Source: Taeniopygia guttata | Lineage: Eukaryota; Chordata; Aves; Passeriformes; Estrildidae | Reading direction: 5' to 3' | NCBI RefSeq assembly: GCF_048771995.1 | Contig: NC_133027.1 | Span: 102,236,501-102,300,500, forward strand | Length of the DNA: 64,000 nucleotides | Shown here: piece by piece, positions 12,901 to 21,700 of the stretch | Layout: the number at the start of each line of letters is the position of its first letter | Numbering within the stretch: the stretch's first letter is position 1 | Position numbers and translations under genes: made by a program | The notes under the pieces: model-generated | What the model was told of the DNA's origin: nothing | Databases searched by the model: none | The model's input: the letters and a program-made list of their open reading frames with translations, nothing else

Positions 12901-15900
12901 CTGTTTAGCAACTCACTATGCATAGAACTAGCTAGTGGCTTGGTTCCTGGAGCTGCTAAGATGAGAAGGCAATTTTTCTAACTTAACTTGACAGATCAGA
13001 GGCTTTTGAAACACTGCACATTGAAAGATAAATTGGCACCCTGAGAAATGTAATGATACAGTAGAGGATGTGAGCAGGTCGCAGTCAGTCTTTCTTCCTT
13101 CCCCAGTGAATATCTCTCAGGCTGAGAGCATCTTACTTTCAGCAGCATAATAATTTTCCTTTTAGTCCTCTTCCATACCACACTCTGCTTGTTCCACTTA
13201 CTAAGTGTTAAGACATGACTGAAGAAACTTTCAGTGCTGTTAACTTGGAGAGGCAAATTATAGAAGCAGAATAATTTCTCTTTCTTACTGTGCTGCACAC
13301 CCTGTTACTTCTGCACAAAGATCTAATTTAAAGGACATTTGTTATGCCTTACTGAAACCACCATTCTTTCACATTTTTAAACAGAAAAAAGACTTGATGT
13401 TTCTAAACTGTGTATATGCTGTGACAAGTGATACCTTCTTCCTGGAAATTCAACCAATTGAACCTTTCTTTTTTTTCTTTCTTTTTCCATTTTTATCCTT
13501 GATTTGAAATGGACAGCAGGAGGGGGTCCCTCCTGCTTTCTCTGGAATTCCTGGAAGGGCCTTCAACTGAAGCCATTCTATTGGCCCTCACATGGACAGG
13601 GAGACAAGTTGAAGATGCTTTGTTGGGCAGATTGAAGGGGGTGGTTTGAATGTGGTCTGCACTAGCTGCATTTTTAAGACCAGGAAACTTGGGATTCTAG
13701 AAATACTGACACGTATGACACAAACTCCTTTGATTCTTTCCCTTTTGTGTCTATAACATGAGATGTGGTGCATAAGCTGGTTCAGAATGTACCCTGCAAC
13801 ATGTGGTGTGAGAAGCAGTGTAGGTGCAAGACTTTAGTCACTGTAGCATGAAGAACCTTGTCCTTTGTGGTTTAGTAGCAAATCTTTCAGCCCTGTGAAT
13901 AAAGGCAGTTGATAGTCAAGAGATTTCCCTCCCCCAAATCTTTAATGACAGATTAAAGTAACAGCTACTATAATACCCAAAGTTCAGGATTCAGGGAGAA
14001 AAGAGTAATAATTTCTGCATTTTTTTCCTTAAGTTGTTCAGTCTCCTCATGCCCCTGTTCAGCAGAAAATTAGAAACAATATTTTTCAATTAAAGATTTT
14101 CATACAGATTATGAAAAATCTTTTAAAAATAATACAGCTTTGCCAAACCACATGAAAAGTTTCCAAATGCTTGTCAAATGGTGTTAGGATTAGTAAGCAC
14201 TTCTTGGAGAAAGGAGAGTTTCAGACAGATTAGTTGTGTCCAGCTATATTCATCAGTGTGGGGAGAGGAAATTGGGGAAATTACCATTCCAGAGCCTCCT
14301 GGAAGAAAGTGGTTGATAATTGATGTCAACTGAGAAGTTGCTCTTGGTGTTGTTGGACAGGGGTTGCGATCCTGCAGAAGAGCATGAGACTCTATGCACC
14401 CTTCTACTCCTCAGACATCATCATTGCCTCTCCCCTGGGCATCAGGACTGTCATTGGTGCAGAGGGGGAGAAGAAGAGAGACTTTGATTTTTTGTCATCA
14501 ATAGAAATCCTCATAATTGATCAAGCAGACATTTACCTGATGCAGAACTGGGAACACGTTCTGGTGAGTTTTCCATGTATGTATGCATTTTTGTGCTGTG
14601 CTGTGTCTTGCTGGTCTGATGTTACTCAGTTTTAGCAGTGAGCAGTGTTGCTGCTTTTTACTGATTTGATTCTACACATGGATGTTAATTTCTTTTCCTT
14701 CCTCCACCCTGATATTTTCCTTATACTAAGAATATTTTTTCTACAGATTCTGGGTGGTATTCAGGACACGTTCTCTCTAAAACTTGGTTCGGTGCTTTAG
14801 TAGTGTATTACGTCAAACGTGTTTTCTGCACAGTTAATTATCTTGGAGCATTGAGAATGATGATTCCTTTAATCACATCTGGGAGAAATTATGCCAACTG
14901 TCTGACTGCCCAGTGTCTCAGTCAGATTGCAGCCATGTGAGGACTCTGTGCAGGCTAATTCAGGTTCCTCCAGAAAGCAAGAGGAGCTGGTGCATGTCTC
15001 CACTGACTGCAGAGATATTAAGCATTAGTCATGTCCAGAGTTAAACAGTATGAAGCGTTTCCTGTACATTTAATGCAAGTGGCAATTGTGGCTAGTCTGC
15101 AGCAGTGCCCTGCTTTTTGGCTTTTGGTTAATAGTTTTCAGGATTGAAATGGTAGGGTTTTCTTTTCCATGTAAAGACACCTCTGAGGTACCTGAACCAG
15201 AAATTTTGACTACATTATGTCACTATATGCATTTTGGATGAGTCCAGAAGGTCTTCTTTCCTCGGGAGTTGCAGAAAGAGTACATGAGCCTACACATTAT
15301 CCAAGGAATGAGTCTTGGAGCCCGATTTCTGTTTTTCTCTTTGGGTGTTACTGCCTGCCAAGTGGTGGCAGGGATGCCAGTCCTAGGCATTGTTCCCTGA
15401 GAGCAAAATGCAGTGAATTTCTTCAAACTGGACATGAATGTGATGAGAGCTGAGTTGTGCTTGGTCTTCTTTTAGCTCAGAAACCTTGGGCCCACTGGCT
15501 TTAATACAAACAAATCCATTGTACTTGCCCCAGGAGAAGATTAGAAAGTTACTGTTCCTGGTGACTAAAGAGATGGTAGCTTTCAGTTCTGTGGCAAGAA
15601 ATCAAGTAAATTGCTCTTGCTGTGGTCAGTAAATTCCAGACAGTGGTGTCTTGGGAGATGCTGCTTGTTTATATTCTGTGCTGCCTTGCTGGTCCCTGCC
15701 CTCTTTCCCACTTCAGTTAAGGCCTTTGCAGGCAGTCAGGGATGTCAGCAGTGATGTGTCTTCATCTGTCTGTGCAGCACCTGATGAAGCACATTAACCT
15801 GCTGCCTCTGGAGTCCCACGGGGTGGACTTTTCCCGCGTGCGGATGCTGAATCTCAACAACTGGTCCAAGTACTACCGGCAGACGCTGCTGTTCAGTGCC

Positions 15901-18417
15901 CTCCAGGACCCCCAGATTAACTCTGTCTTCAACAAACACTGCTTCAATTACGTTGGGCAGGTGAGTTCAGAGGAGCTGGAATGCTGGTGTGGAAGGGAGG
16001 GGGAGAGGAAGACAAAACCCAGTCTGCAGAAAAATTCCATAACTCATTTGCTGAAAGACTGTGTGCCTATCATTTCCCTCACCCAAATGTTTCAGTCTGA
16101 ATCTCCATGACTTTGTGCCAGAGGCATAAAGAACTGCTCCTCATGCAGTGATGCTTATTTGATACTTTTCTTTTATAGTAGCTGCTGTTTCATGTCAGAA
16201 ATCGGATTTTGGGTTTTTTTTTAATTTGACAGACTCAAGTTATTTTGTTTTACTTATGTTGTTGTTAAATGGAGAGTTCATCTGCTTCTTTTTTTTTGTC
16301 TGCTATTGTTTAAAATGCATGAACTGTTAGTGTTTTGAAAGAAACAGGAAAAGCAAAAACTTCAGGAGACCATCTCAAATATAGGGGATTCAAGGCATAA
16401 ACAGTCATCGTGCATTTAACAGACCTGGTTTGTCTGTCATGACTGTAGCTTTGTATTGGAACTTTCTTAAAAACAGCCTTGTGCACTGTTTTTCTTAAAA
16501 ATAGCCTTGTGTTGTCAGATGTGAGCTGCAGAAAGCTGGCTGCAGTGTGCCTGCCTTTGGAATGCTGCTTCCCTAAACATCCAACTTCTTTCCCACAGGT
16601 GGCCGTCCGCAACGTGCCGCTCACCGGCTCCATCAGCCATGTTGTGGTCCAGCTTCCTCATGTTTTTCGGAGATTAGAAGCTGACAGTGTAACTTCTGTG
16701 ATAGATGGAAGGTACTGTGTGTCTCAGAGTGTTTTGCTGTGCCCTAATGACTGCAATTTCAGATTTAGTGGAGCGTACTGCAGAGCACACTGTGGGTTCA
16801 CCACAGAAGTACATCTTCATTAGTCCTCAGGTGTAGACTGAGCTCTGCACAGGTGGAGGGGAATGCTGACCTTCTCGTTGCCAAAGGCACTGGAGAATAC
16901 AGTCTGGGGCAGAAATACCAATCTCTACCACAGTTGTGTAGTGCTGGTGAAGCCTTTTATCTTCTACACATGCAGAAATCCTGTGAAGTTAAAAGAAGGA
17001 AAAATGTAGTGAAAATCTTTGGCAGTCTGTTGTTTGATGATACTCTTGTCTGAGCTCATATCAGTATTAGAAAGCTGAAGTTTCACTCTGGTTAAAGTGT
17101 ATTTGATTTTTTAAAATTGAGGTTTCAGTTTTTCATCGACAAAGTTCTGCCCGAGTACCGTGACGCCATCATGTCTCACACGCTCATTTACGTCCCGTCC
17201 TACTTCGACTACGTGCGCCTTCGAAACTACTTCAAGAAAGAGGACCTGAATTTCACTCACATCTGTGAATACACAAAAAAGGCTGCTGTCTGCAGAGCAA
17301 GGCGCTTCTTTCTCAAGGGAGAGAAGCAGTTCTTACTGTTCACTGAGCGTTTCCACTTCTACAAAAGGTGAGCTGTGGACCGAGTTTTCCCTCTGAGTTG
17401 TGTGTGTGCTGTTCTGAAGGTAGAGTCTGACCTTTATCAGAGATGGGCTGTGCTGCTTTTTGAATCTGTTGGATCTCTCTGAGGACTTCTTTGACTGAAG
17501 TTAGAGTTGTTAAGTTTACTTTCAAGTTCTTGCCTGTTGTCAGCAGTCCCTTTGCAGAGACTTTAATATTTTGTTATCAGCAAAGCTTTATTCAGGAAGG
17601 TAAGTGCTGCCAAGTTCCAGTGATGTCAGGACAGATGATACAGCCTGCAAATGGGATTCATTGGGCCTTTTATTTGTGCCACAGTGATTGTATAAAATTT
17701 TGGAAGGAGTATATAATTGGTTCAATAATGCAATACAGCAAACTGAGGCCACTTGGAAAATTTGGTACATCCTGACTGGAGCTGTTTTCAAGTTCCTAAT
17801 GGAACAGGATTTTTTTCTATTAGCAGATGTTTTGGCAAATACAAAAAGTTTCATGAGGCTTGGTCTGATCAGGCTTCGCTGTATTAAAATCCAAGCTGCA
17901 GAAGCTGACCACTTCATAAATTGGTGGTGGCTGGTACTTTAGAGGAAGTCATTGTGCCTGGCAGTGTGAGATTTTTCCCTCTAAATTCAACTTCTCTGCT
18001 TAGTCGTCAGTCCAGGGTAGCTCAACTTTACAGGTTTTGTAAAGTTGAGCTACAGCTGATGTTCATTGAGGTTGATGGAAATTGGTAGACTTGATAGAGG
18101 ACTGATGTTTTAACATGCATATTTTGTAAAATTTGACTCAATTTTTTTTGTTTTTATTCTTTTCCTACAGGTATACGATAAAAGGCATTAGGAACCTAAT
18201 TTTTTATGAGTTACCAACATACTCCCACTTCTACAGTGAGATTTGTAACATGCTGAAGGCCACGGACAACGGGGTGGATGCTACTTGGACTTGTACTGTG
18301 CTCTACTCCAAATATGATGCTCAGAAATTGGCTGCAGTGGTTGGCATAGACCGCACCGCTCAAATGCTACAGTCCAAGAAGAATGTGCACCTCTTTGTTA
18401 CAGGAGAAAATGATTAA
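3462..18417 (+). CDS. UTP25: UTP25 (DIEXF/DEF), small-subunit processome factor, complete 12-exon coding region
   Basis: The coding sequence is join(3462..3562, 4737..4776, 5960..6209, 6960..7166, 9281..9366, 10734..11144, 12185..12404, 14361..14563, 15778..15960, 16599..16711, 17122..17367, 18171..18417). This totals 2307 nt, or 768 residues plus TAA, with GT/AG borders and compatible phases at all eleven introns. The protein follows human UTP25 (about 756 aa as I recall) from MGKRR to the C-terminal VHLFVTGE. Order: basic N-terminus, acidic Ser/Glu-rich region (about 48-200), then a DEAD-box-like two-lobe region (about 285-768) in which DEAD is DQAD (492-495). Known role: a nucleolar component of the SSU processome, needed for early pre-rRNA cleavage and 18S rRNA production. 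In zebrafish, Def also directs nucleolar calpain-3-dependent turnover of p53. No frameshift or stop is seen. The start was chosen for homology and a strong Kozak context (G at -3, G at +4). Confidence 0.96.
4737..4776 (+). CDS. UTP25: UTP25 coding exon 2 (40-nt micro-sized exon)
   Basis: A 40-nt exon between ttttcag and gtaatg. It completes Lys34 and encodes [13 protein letters not shown] (35-47), corresponding to human VSRKEAKPQICQL. It is too short to appear as a reading frame of its own; it was found from the phase requirement and the homology. Confidence 0.93.
5960..6209 (+). CDS. UTP25: UTP25 coding exon 3, acidic region
   Basis: Encodes residues 48-131, bounded by cctttccag and gtagtt. 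It contains the conserved [12 protein letters not shown] block (67-78), followed by a long Ser/Glu/Asp-rich, low-complexity tract. Such acidic stretches are common in nucleolar proteins and this one probably varies in length between species. Ends in phase 1. Confidence 0.95.
6960..7166 (+). CDS. UTP25: UTP25 coding exon 4
   Basis: Encodes residues 131-200. The acceptor is atggacag|CC and the donor G|gtaaaa. It includes [18 protein letters not shown] and MEEESGD, nearly identical to the human [25 protein letters not shown] stretch. The first part (Gln/Asp/Thr-rich) is weakly conserved, so the exact acceptor is slightly less certain than the others. Confidence 0.92.
9281..9366 (+). CDS. UTP25: UTP25 coding exon 5
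   Basis: Encodes residues 200-228, starting [18 protein letters not shown], like human DPFLQHVNKELKEKAI. The acceptor is gtaaatag|AT and the donor CAG|gtaata; phase 1 in, phase 0 out. It lies after the 2.1-kb intron 4, the longest in the gene. Confidence 0.93.
10734..11144 (+). CDS. UTP25: UTP25 coding exon 6, start of the helicase-like core
   Basis: Encodes residues 229-365, the largest exon (137 codons, phase 0-0). [11 protein letters not shown] (285-295) resembles a DEAD-box Q motif. [11 protein letters not shown] (299-309) and [12 protein letters not shown] (314-325) are family signatures. No Walker A GxGKT is present, as expected for UTP25. The acceptor follows a long T-rich tract (ttttttttttcag). 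Confidence 0.96.
12185..12404 (+). CDS. UTP25: UTP25 coding exon 7
   Basis: Encodes residues 366-439. [10 protein letters not shown] (366-375) occupies the place of helicase motif Ia. Next come [19 protein letters not shown] and [12 protein letters not shown], close to human. The acceptor is gcacag|GTA and the donor ATTG|gtaata; ends in phase 1. Confidence 0.96.
14361..14563 (+). CDS. UTP25: UTP25 coding exon 8, DQAD motif
   Basis: Encodes residues 439-506. SPLGIRT (462-468) sits where motif Ib lies. [20 protein letters not shown] (486-505) is the motif II region, with DQAD in place of DEAD. In UTP25 this departure is normal for the family and goes with a non-canonical or absent ATPase activity. 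The acceptor is ttggacag|GG and the donor CTG|gtgagt. Confidence 0.97.
15778..15960 (+). CDS. UTP25: UTP25 coding exon 9
   Basis: Encodes residues 507-567 (61 codons, phase 0-0), including [20 protein letters not shown] and [18 protein letters not shown]. Almost every position matches the human protein. The exon is GC-richer than its flanking introns. Confidence 0.97.
16599..16711 (+). CDS. UTP25: UTP25 coding exon 10
   Basis: Encodes residues 568-605, [20 protein letters not shown] and so on to VIDGR, with the last Arg codon split AG|G (phase 2). The acceptor is cccacag|GTG and the donor AG|gtactg, a donor with a less common +4 to +6 context. Confidence 0.95.
17122..17367 (+). CDS. UTP25: UTP25 coding exon 11, second helicase-like lobe
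   Basis: Encodes residues 605-687. [20 protein letters not shown] is the motif-IV-like segment and [12 protein letters not shown] leads into the motif V/VI-like part. The frame-preserving acceptor is aattgag|G at 17122. A second AG lies 7 nt downstream and would shift the frame. Ends in phase 2 at AG|gtgagc. Confidence 0.93.
18017..18053. repeat. Perfect inverted repeat, 16-bp arms, 5-nt loop
   Basis: The left arm GTAGCTCAACTTTACA (18017-18032) is exactly complementary to the right arm TGTAAAGTTGAGCTAC (18038-18053) across the loop GGTTT. It lies in UTP25 intron 11, about 117 bp before exon 12. The stem is too short for a typical pre-miRNA. It is either a small hairpin or the product of a local template-switch. 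Confidence 0.9.
18171..18417 (+). CDS. UTP25: UTP25 coding exon 12 and stop
   Basis: Encodes residues 687-768, beginning [17 protein letters not shown], with the conserved [18 protein letters not shown] segment and ending [10 protein letters not shown] before TAA at 18415-18417. The acceptor follows a strong T-rich tract (ttcctacag). The ending is two to three residues longer than the human ...FITGEK. Confidence 0.97.
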
Positions 18418-18700
18418 GTGATTCTACAGACTGGGTGATTGGATGGACCTGCATTTTAACCCTAATGCAGATTTTTATATTGCTTTTTAAAAAAGTATTA
18501 AACATTTTACTCCCTTTTGTTAAATGTTCTGTTGAAATTTTTTCTATAGTATTAAATTTTGTATTTCAGTACTCTGCCCAACAAGAAACAAAGGATGTTT
18601 TTGAAAAACGTGGGGTTTAGGAGGTGTTTTCTGTGTAGAAACAAAATCAATCCAGAACTATTTTTCGTATGTATTAAAAAACTCATGGGTCAGTAAAGAT
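18418..18700 (+). other. UTP25: UTP25 3' UTR and candidate poly(A) signals
   Basis: AT-rich sequence after the stop, with three ATTAAA hexamers: 18497-18502, 18551-18556 and 18673-18678. The last is followed by a T/GT-rich stretch about 40 bases on, so it is the best guess for the 3' end. No AATAAA lies close to the stop. The end of the transcript is inferred. Confidence 0.45.
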
Positions 18701-21700
18701 TCATGGAATGAATAGCTTTTGGTTGGACTGTTTCATTTCATTTTCAGTTGTAGCAAACTCACCTTCATTTCTCAAAGGGAAGTTTTTCTTCTTGTCTAGG
18801 ATAAGAAAAATGCCCAAGTATTTAATGAGTCACTATTCTGTAAGCTTACACAAGGGAGGTGCAGGCAAGGCCTCTATAGCACAAGTGTGTTGCTGAATGA
18901 GAGTTGGACTTGCTTCAAGTTGACACTTGTGAGACTCCTTAAATGTGTTTGGGTAGGAGCTATGGGTTTGAGTTTTTCCTGGAGTGACCTAAATATCTCC
19001 ACCTCCTATTTCCAACAGGCCCTCTGGCTTGTTAGTTTTACCAGGGATAAGTACAAAACCAAGGGATTGCAAATGTCCCTGGGATGTTATCTGGCACCAC
19101 AGGTGGCGGTGATGTGGTTGGTTTGTCTGTGTTTTCTCTTGGTGGTTGCAGATGGATGTGGAAGCATCATGGTTCTGCCTTTTTCTCCTTCCAGGAAGCG
19201 AAGTCTAATTTAAAGGGAGTTAAAATTAGAGGGATTAGTTTTTATAAGCACATGCTAGGACTGCAGGAAGATTGTTCTCCAGAGGGGCAGGTGAGCCCTG
19301 TGTCAGCCCAAATGCAAGAAGGAAACATCCTCTAATAAGCTTTGAGGGAGTTCTTGTCTAGAAGGCTTAAGTAAATACACCAAAGTGAAATATACTCCTT
19401 GAGTAAATGAGGTGCATACTTTCTGCCAATTTTTGTCATATTCCTGATTCCTGTATTCCTCAAAAGCTGTGAACTCCAGTAGTTATCATTTAGTAGACAT
19501 GAAAAATCCATGCAGTTTCTTGCTTTGCATTTTAAGTAATGTCTGTTAATTTTACATACCTCTGCTCTAGCCCAGAAGAATTAAGAGCCAGCCCCAGCAA
19601 ACTTCTCCTGATGGACATCTGTCTCCTGTACAGCACAGAGCAGTAATGGCAATAAAAAAGGATTTTTATCTTATGGCTCAGGCTGGATGTGGAAGAGTTA
19701 TGGCTGTGCATCTGAAAACAAGCACACAAAAGGGGATTAAGGAATTTCCTTTCTACACCGGATGTACTTAGCAGAGATAACAGCTGACCTCTGAGGAAGC
19801 TAAAGTGGGATAGCTGCTTAGGGAGATAACATGATGCAGTGCAGCTCCTGTTTAAAGAAGCAGCAAGAGTTTTGTGCCAGAGCCTTAACTTTGCAAATAT
19901 TTTTCTTCCCACACTGAAATTAAAAGCAAAGTGCCTTGATGGGAGTAAGGCCAGACTAGACTGAGGCCCTCACGATTTTTTAATCAGCTATCTGGGTTTG
20001 TTCCTAAGACAAGCATACTTGGAAATTTGAAATGTATATACCAGTGTCACATTTCTGATGTTGATTACTAATTATAACTCACTGATTGCCAAAGCAGTGT
20101 GTAAATGCCTCTTCACTGCCTTCAGTAGGTGCTCAGAGCTGCCAGCACAGAGCCTTGGAGAGCTCCTGCACGAGGGTTTTGTGCCCTGACAAATTCTTAC
20201 TTGCCTTAGTAGGGAGCCTCATCAGCCAGCACTGATCTAGGCAGGAATTCTGCACAGCAGCCTGTGGTAGTGGGTCAAACAGGTTTGCTGATATGAGGGC
20301 TTCTTGTCTGTGCTGGTGTGAAGGTCCCTTTTTTATCAAATAATTCCCTGGTGCAGGGGTTTGTCCAGGACTGGTTCCAGAGGCAGTTAGTTACTGGGGG
20401 ATGGTGAGCACCAAGGTCAGAGTTTGGCCCATCCTGGATGTGTGTTCATGGATACAAATGCTTTTGTTTGCTAGGACAACTGCTGGCTGCAAATGAGTTA
20501 ATTTGGAGCCCATCCTCCTGGTGATAATGTGGCTTTCAGAGGGGGGGCTGAACCCAATGCATTTGTATGGGGACACTAAGTTTTAGAAATTGAATTTGAA
20601 GGGTTGGGATTTTTTTAAACGGTTCAAACCTTGTTCAGATTCTGACAAAAATGTAATAAGAAAGGCATTAGCAAATATGATATTTTACTTGACAGCATGC
20701 ATTCTCTACAGGATGAGTATTTTGCCATTTTTTCACAAGAATGCACCAATGATGAGTAATTACTCATCTCGACAAAATAAAAGTAAAACAATTTCCTGTT
20801 CATTTTGACCTCAGCACCATACCTTTGTGAGGGTGATGGTATTCTTAAGAATCCATTTTTTGGTCGTTGTTTTAGAAGGATCTCAGAGTACTGACAACTA
20901 ATCCTTTATTCTTTGGGAAAAGTGCTGTACCATAGCATGAGAGCTGACTGCCTGTTCCAGGCCCTGGCTGCTAACACAGTGGTGCCAAAGCATTAGCACC
21001 TAGCTTTGGGAAATTCAAACCCATGGGTAAAAATAACTGGTGTTAAAATGTTAGACAAGAATTTCTCCTTCATATCTCCTGCCTCAAAAATTTCTAAGGA
21101 AATTCTACTAATGGATGACCAAAAGAAAGGCATACCTGTCTCTGTAGGAAAATTGTTCTTGCAGCTAAAGAGTTCATGTTCTAGTGGATCATTTTTTCAC
21201 TAGCAAAACCTAATTAGGATAAGAGTTCTGTTAAATTTTGTTGCTGCTTTCAAAGATTACAAAAAGGTTTTTTATTTATCTGAAAATGTGCTTGCAGGAT
21301 AGGAGCCAGCCTTCTGCTGCTGCCTGTATTAATGTGGAGGAGGGAGGGAAAGGTGACTTCAGGACAGTCTGTTTCCACACTGGAGAGCTGCCTCCCGTGA
21401 AGAGGCAGGTTGTTGGTTTTGCAGCAGTTATTGGGAAACATGGGACGAATCACATGAGAGAGAAATTGGAGCATTCCTGTTAACAACAGCAGAATTAACA
21501 ATTACTTTACAGCTGTGCTGTCACAGGCTGCCAGGGTTTCTCAGCTCTGCATTAGTCATGCTCCATGGCCTCAGCCCCAGGAGTTACTCTCCAGGGTTTG
21601 GGGATTTTTTTGGGCTTGGTAACCAAGCGTGTCTGATGAAACAGTTTGTGGAGGGGGCAGTTGAGAAACCATCATGGGGGGATGTAGGAGCAGCCTGTGC

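Larger units (their letters stand above)
3563..18170 (+). other. UTP25 introns 1-11: no further genes recognised
   Basis: Introns lie at 3563-4736, 4777-5959, 6210-6959, 7167-9280, 9367-10733, 11145-12184, 12405-14360, 14564-15777, 15961-16598, 16712-17121 and 17368-18170. I recognised no nested gene, tRNA, or LINE/LTR copy in them. A short (TTCC)n run lies at 4791-4808. A perfect hairpin lies in intron 11 (18017-18053). Open frames inside the introns carry no family signature. Confidence 0.6.

Noticed and set aside
18017-18053. Perfect hairpin as a microRNA precursor
   Set aside because: A 16-bp stem with a 5-nt loop is shorter than the roughly 30-bp stem of known precursors, and the flanks do not extend the pairing.
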